A DNA stretch of 17,537 nucleotides. Origin: CAKXIK01 sp050947015 (lineage in GTDB: Bacteria > Bacillota > Clostridia > Oscillospirales > Acutalibacteraceae). The notes under the pieces were generated by a model that was not told the origin of the DNA, made no database searches, and saw nothing but the letters and a program-made list of their open reading frames with translations. The translations under genes were made by a program, and so were the position numbers. The stretch is from NCBI GenBank assembly GCA_050947015.1, contig JBMNVT010000029.1, forward strand, positions 1 through 17,537, written 5' to 3'. Each line of letters opens with the position of its first letter. The stretch's first letter is position 1. Of this stretch, positions 14,684-17,537 are shown one piece after another.

Positions 14684-15253
14684 TTGAAATTTCCACTCAA
14701 TACACTGGGGCTTGCCCATCAATTTCTGGCCGACCACGTTCCTGTTGGCGGTTTCTGCGTAGATGCTACCGCCGGCAAAGGCCGCGATACCGCCTTTCTT
14801 TGTTCCCTTGTGGGAATCACCGGCCGCGTACTCGCATTTGACATTCAACCGGCCGCCGTATCTGCTGCACGGGCTCTGCTGGACGAACAGGGTTATTCCG
14901 CGATGGCCACGGTTGTCTGCGACAGCCACCATCACCTGCTGCAATACGCCCAACCCGGCACAGCCGACGCCATTGTTTTTAATTTCGGCTGGCTTCCCGG
15001 CGGCGACCATAAAATTTTTACCCGCGCCGAAACGAGCATTCCCGCAATAGAAGCCGGCCTGCAGCTGCTGAAGCCCGGGGGCGTAATGAGCCTCTGCATT
15101 TATTCAGGCGGCGAAAACGGGTTTGACGAACGCGACGCACTGCTTGCATACGTGGAAACAATAAACCCTCAGGAATATACCGTCGTCGTTTCACGTTTTG
15201 TAAACCGAACAGGCAATCCGCCGATCCCCGTTTTTATTTGGAAAGAGGGCTGA
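14684..15253 (+). CDS. mnmM: MnmM/YtqB-type class I SAM-dependent methyltransferase
   Basis: This 189-residue protein matches the YtqB family (PF06962). In Bacillus subtilis the family member MnmM carries out the last methylation making 5-methylaminomethyl-2-thiouridine at the tRNA wobble position. The SAM motif is VDATAGKGRDTAFL (26-39), followed by the acidic AFDIQ (51-55). The family-specific NFGWLPGGDH (100-109), the IYSGG segment (139-143) and the RFVNRTGNPP end (171-180) follow. The start is a TTG at 14684 with AGAGGGTG upstream. The family also normally starts a few residues before the xxxLxxAHxxL helix seen here (LGLAHQFL). An ATG eleven codons upstream lies before the predicted transcript start. 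It is divergent from the EIIC gene and forms a single-gene unit ending at the terminator at 15381. Confidence 0.85.
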   Translation: MKFPLNTLGLAHQFLADHVPVGGFCVDATAGKGRDTAFLCSLVGITGRVLAFDIQPAAVSAARALLDEQGYSAMATVVCDSHHHLLQYAQPGTADAIVFNFGWLPGGDHKIFTRAETSIPAIEAGLQLLKPGGVMSLCIYSGGENGFDERDALLAYVETINPQEYTVVVSRFVNRTGNPPIPVFIWKEG

Positions 15254-15375
15254 CAGGATTTGTAAGGTTGGCACTCTTTGCTTTTTCCATTTCCGTTCAT
15301 TCATTTGCTTCCGATTTTCCACAAACTCTGCACAAGATGTTGAAAACACGCGGGAATCCGTTTTCCTGCAGCTGC

Positions 15376-15420
15376 ATAAAAAAGCGGTGGCAGCCGAGCG
15401 CTGCCACCGCTTTGATTTTC
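15376..15420. terminator. bidirectional Rho-independent terminator
   Basis: A perfect 14-base stem AAAGCGGTGGCAGC/GCTGCCACCGCTTT (15381-15394 with 15400-15413) has a five-base loop. On the minus strand it is followed by TTTTTT-type sequence (strong, for the lipoprotein gene). On the plus strand it is followed by TTTGATTTTC, about 130 bases after the methyltransferase stop. Confidence 0.88.
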
Positions 15421-15442
15421 TGATCCAATCCTGTCTGCTGCA

Positions 15443-17269
15443 TCAGTCCGCATAATCTGCGGCATCGGAATATTCGTACTCCACTCCATTCAGCGAATAG
15501 GTATCATCGTCTGTTTTTTGAAGCTCCTGAAAAGTGCCTCCGGGCTGCACCTGAATTTGAATGGCGCTGTCGGTTTTGGTATAAGTAAAGCCGCGCTGGA
15601 ACATTCCATACGTTTCTTCCGGCATAAACCAAAACGTCCAACCAATTTCCTCGTTTGTCAGCGTAATTTCTTCTTCGGTTACAAGCGCCTCAAACGTCAA
15701 ATCCTCCAGCTGAACCGTCTGATTCAGCGTATACCCGTCTGTGCCGAACGGCTTATAGGCAAAGCCAACCTGTGAACCGTTGCCGTCCAGCGTAACAACC
15801 GCCTGCCCGTCTGTTTGTTCAAACAGAGCATAGGATGTCGCTACACCGGTATTGTCCGTATAAAATTCCAACAGCTCGCCGGTCTCTTCGTTTGACAGGT
15901 AAAAAGCCGGATACATTGCGTCCGGGTCAATCGGATCGGCCGGTCCGGAAAATCCTCTAAACGCGTTCGGATACTTTGCCTGCAGCTCGCCCAGAAATGC
16001 CAGAAATGCATCGGAGTTGTTTTCGGCGTCGGTAAGCGAAATCAAATTTTCCGCCGGAATGGTCGGGATAGTCACCTTGCCGCTTTCAGCCGCGGCCAGA
16101 TCAAATGAGCCGGAAAATGCCATTTTAAGCGTTTCCACTTCCATTGAAGCGTCAAATGTTCCGGTTACCTTGTCGCCGTCAACCGCATATTTTGCATTGA
16201 CCGGAATTTCGAGACTGACCGTTGCCGCGCCTGTTTTGACCGAAACGGAAATCGCGCCTGTTTGAGTGACCGTCTGATCCGCAATTTCATCTTTATAGTC
16301 GGCTTTCAGCGTGACATCGAAATTTTCCAGATCGGAAGAAGTCATGCCAATGGAGAACATGCCGTTTTTCCCGGAATCGGCAACCGTTTGGTTTGCATCC
16401 AGAGTCAGCACAAAGGAGGTTTCCTCGGATTCGAACGAAATTTTTCCCTTTGCGGCAAACTGTTTCCCGTCCTTATTCTGCATTGCGAGGGTTCCTGTAA
16501 TTTTGCCGGCACTGTCACCGTCTGCTGCAAGAACAAATTCAACCGCCGCTACCGAACCGCGATAAACGTAAAAGGTTATCGTCAGCTCGCTAAGCTGATC
16601 TGTTGTATCATCGGCGGTATCGTCTCCCGCTTCCTTCAGCGCAGCCGAAACGGCATCAAAAATTGCCTTCCGCTGTGTTTCATCCGCAGAAAACGTCAGC
16701 TTCGTAACACCCTTCTGGGTGCTGCCGTCAATTTCATATTCCACGCTTTCCGTCTTAACGGAGGCGTCGCTAATCTGTTCCTTTACCGCTTGCGCGATCG
16801 CATTCCAGACGTTTGTCCATTCGGAGGATGCGGAATCGGCCTGCATCAGCGAAAGGTATTTCTCGCTCGCATCGGGAAATCCGAGAAAAAGCTCTGCTGC
16901 GCTTTTCAGATAAGCCGCGACAGCAATCTTCTCGCTGCCCAAAGTCAGGTTCCCTTCTGCAGCAGCGGTTCCGGCCGCTTTGTCGCTGACAATGTGCATG
17001 GCTGCGGAAAACTTTTCTTCCAGCAGGCTCACCCCACCGCTTTCCAGTTGATCCACCTGAAGCGAAACGTTGGCGTCCATTCCTTCCTTTTCAGAAAAAT
17101 CCGGCAGCAGGCTTCCTGCTTTCAAATAATCCGAAAAAAACTGCGCTGTGGAAACAACAGCGTCTTGAAACTGCTCTGAGCTTGTTTTGTTTTTTGTGCA
17201 GGCCCCAAAGCTGAACAATACAGAAACACTCATCAGCGCGGCCAAAAAAGCGGCAAGCTTTTTCTTCAT
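15443..17269 (-). CDS. large lipoprotein of unknown function
   Basis: This 608-residue protein starts MKKKLAAFLAALMSVSVLFS and has a lipobox FGAC with lipidated Cys24, so it should sit on the outer face of the membrane. The body is rich in Thr, Ser, Ala, Asp and Glu, with alternating beta-strand patterns and no further cysteines. The N-terminal 200 residues contain helices and strands (NVSLQVDQL, EYEIDGSTQKGVTKLTFSAD) and resemble lipoproteins that bind hydrophobic ligands in shape only. The middle shows repeated strand pairs of 'gtlxxxgxxxxxxGxxsfxxexxxfxl' type, and the C-terminus ends YSLNGVEYEYSDAADYAD. I cannot name a family. The start is the ATG at 17269 with AAAGGA about nine bases upstream; upstream in-frame codons give a poor leader. 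It has its own promoter and a strong terminator, so it is monocistronic. Confidence 0.82.
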   Translation of the reverse strand: MKKKLAAFLAALMSVSVLFSFGACTKNKTSSEQFQDAVVSTAQFFSDYLKAGSLLPDFSEKEGMDANVSLQVDQLESGGVSLLEEKFSAAMHIVSDKAAGTAAAEGNLTLGSEKIAVAAYLKSAAELFLGFPDASEKYLSLMQADSASSEWTNVWNAIAQAVKEQISDASVKTESVEYEIDGSTQKGVTKLTFSADETQRKAIFDAVSAALKEAGDDTADDTTDQLSELTITFYVYRGSVAAVEFVLAADGDSAGKITGTLAMQNKDGKQFAAKGKISFESEETSFVLTLDANQTVADSGKNGMFSIGMTSSDLENFDVTLKADYKDEIADQTVTQTGAISVSVKTGAATVSLEIPVNAKYAVDGDKVTGTFDASMEVETLKMAFSGSFDLAAAESGKVTIPTIPAENLISLTDAENNSDAFLAFLGELQAKYPNAFRGFSGPADPIDPDAMYPAFYLSNEETGELLEFYTDNTGVATSYALFEQTDGQAVVTLDGNGSQVGFAYKPFGTDGYTLNQTVQLEDLTFEALVTEEEITLTNEEIGWTFWFMPEETYGMFQRGFTYTKTDSAIQIQVQPGGTFQELQKTDDDTYSLNGVEYEYSDAADYAD

Positions 17270-17337
17270 TCCGGTCATTCCTTTCACATAAAGCATTTTG
17301 GTTTCATGCACACGGCAGAGACAATGCTGATAGTATT

Positions 17338-17366
17338 AGTGTATCAAATTCGACAAAGACTGTCAA
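17338..17366 (-). promoter_or_regulatory. sigma-A promoter of the large lipoprotein gene
   Basis: A perfect -35 TTGACA (17361-17366), a 17-base spacer and TACACT (17338-17343) lie on the minus strand, right after the rRNA terminator. The predicted leader is about 60 bases. Confidence 0.75.
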
Positions 17367-17370
17367 CCAA

Positions 17371-17405
17371 AAGGCAAAAGAAAAAGACGACGTTTCCGTC
17401 GTCTT
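17371..17405 (-). terminator. Rho-independent terminator of the rRNA operon
   Basis: On the minus strand AAGACGACG (17397-17405) pairs with CGTCGTCTT (17384-17392) around a four-base loop, followed by TTTTTCTTTT. It lies about 90 bases after the end of the 23S gene. Confidence 0.88.
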
Positions 17406-17496
17406 AAAAACACATTCACAGAGCGAAATGCGCCCTGAAAACTGAACAAAGAGGAAAAGGAAAAGAAGTGAAACAAAAGACCATTCACACAAGCGA

Positions 17497-17537
17497 TGGA
17501 CAAGCCCTCGACCTATTAGTACTGCCAAGCTCAACGC
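17497..17537 (-). rRNA. 23S rRNA, 3' end (partial)
   Basis: The minus strand reads GCGTTGAGC, then AGTACTAATAGGTCGAGGGC and TTGTCCA. This is the conserved 3' end of bacterial 23S rRNA (compare TACTAATxxxxCGAGGxCTT). The rest of the gene lies to the right of the window. Downstream, CTTTGTTCAGTTTTCAGGG (17433-17451 on the reverse strand) resembles the rRNA processing-stem sequences that pair with the leader before 23S. No 5S gene lies between this end and the terminator. Confidence 0.88.

Noticed and set aside
17406..17496. A 5S rRNA or tRNA gene after 23S
   Set aside because: The space of about 90 bases is too short for 5S and shows no 5S or tRNA motifs.
1..17537. CRISPR array, insertion sequence or defence system
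   Set aside because: No regularly spaced repeats, transposase or terminal inverted repeats, and no nuclease, toxin or restriction genes were seen.

Overview
The window looks like chromosomal DNA from a low-to-mid G+C Gram-positive anaerobe, most likely a clostridial relative of the Oscillospiraceae/Acutalibacteraceae type (inference). The supporting signs are AGGAGG-type ribosome binding sites, frequent GTG/TTG starts, lipobox lipoproteins, an EFR1-type flavodoxin-ferredoxin, a DUF3795 protein, an MnmM (YtqB)-type methyltransferase and consensus sigma-A promoters.

Left edge (1-1119): the N-terminal part of an amidohydrolase-2-type protein runs off the minus strand. A decayed LD-carboxypeptidase (S66) gene is transcribed divergently from it. 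Each has a near-consensus promoter, and a LacI-family-like palindrome lies between them. The pseudogene has lost its middle, including the nucleophile motif, and its C-terminus, and it ends three bases from the convergent asparaginase gene.

Central block (1123-10540, minus strand): a complete Opp/Dpp-type oligopeptide ABC transporter in the order binding lipoprotein, permease B, permease C, ATPase D, ATPase F. Then come a small membrane protein, a terminator, a zinc-ribbon membrane protein and a type I L-asparaginase. A strong promoter (TTGACA-N17-TATTAT) and a structured leader precede the binding protein, and a second hairpin separates it from the permeases. Together these genes would import peptides and recover nitrogen from asparagine. 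Both extracytoplasmic partners are oversized: permease C carries about 280 extra residues built of four degenerate repeats, and the binding protein carries about 175 extra residues.

Middle (10610-13179): a four-helix membrane protein of unknown function on the minus strand. It is followed by about 440 bases of apparently decayed or non-coding DNA with a perfect palindrome, a promoter driving a broken reading frame, a DUF3795 protein, a centre-deleted peptide deformylase remnant, and an EFR1-family ferredoxin/flavodoxin.

Right part (13330-17537): a standalone PTS EIIC-type membrane protein (minus), a divergent MnmM-type tRNA methyltransferase (plus), a strong bidirectional terminator, a 608-residue lipoprotein of unknown function (minus), and at the right edge the 3' end of a 23S rRNA gene on the minus strand. 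Its terminator follows after about 90 bases with no 5S gene in between.

No CRISPR array, intact mobile element, toxin-antitoxin pair or recognisable defence system is visible. The most unusual signals are the paired extracellular insertions in the peptide transporter and the repeated centre-deleted gene remnants.
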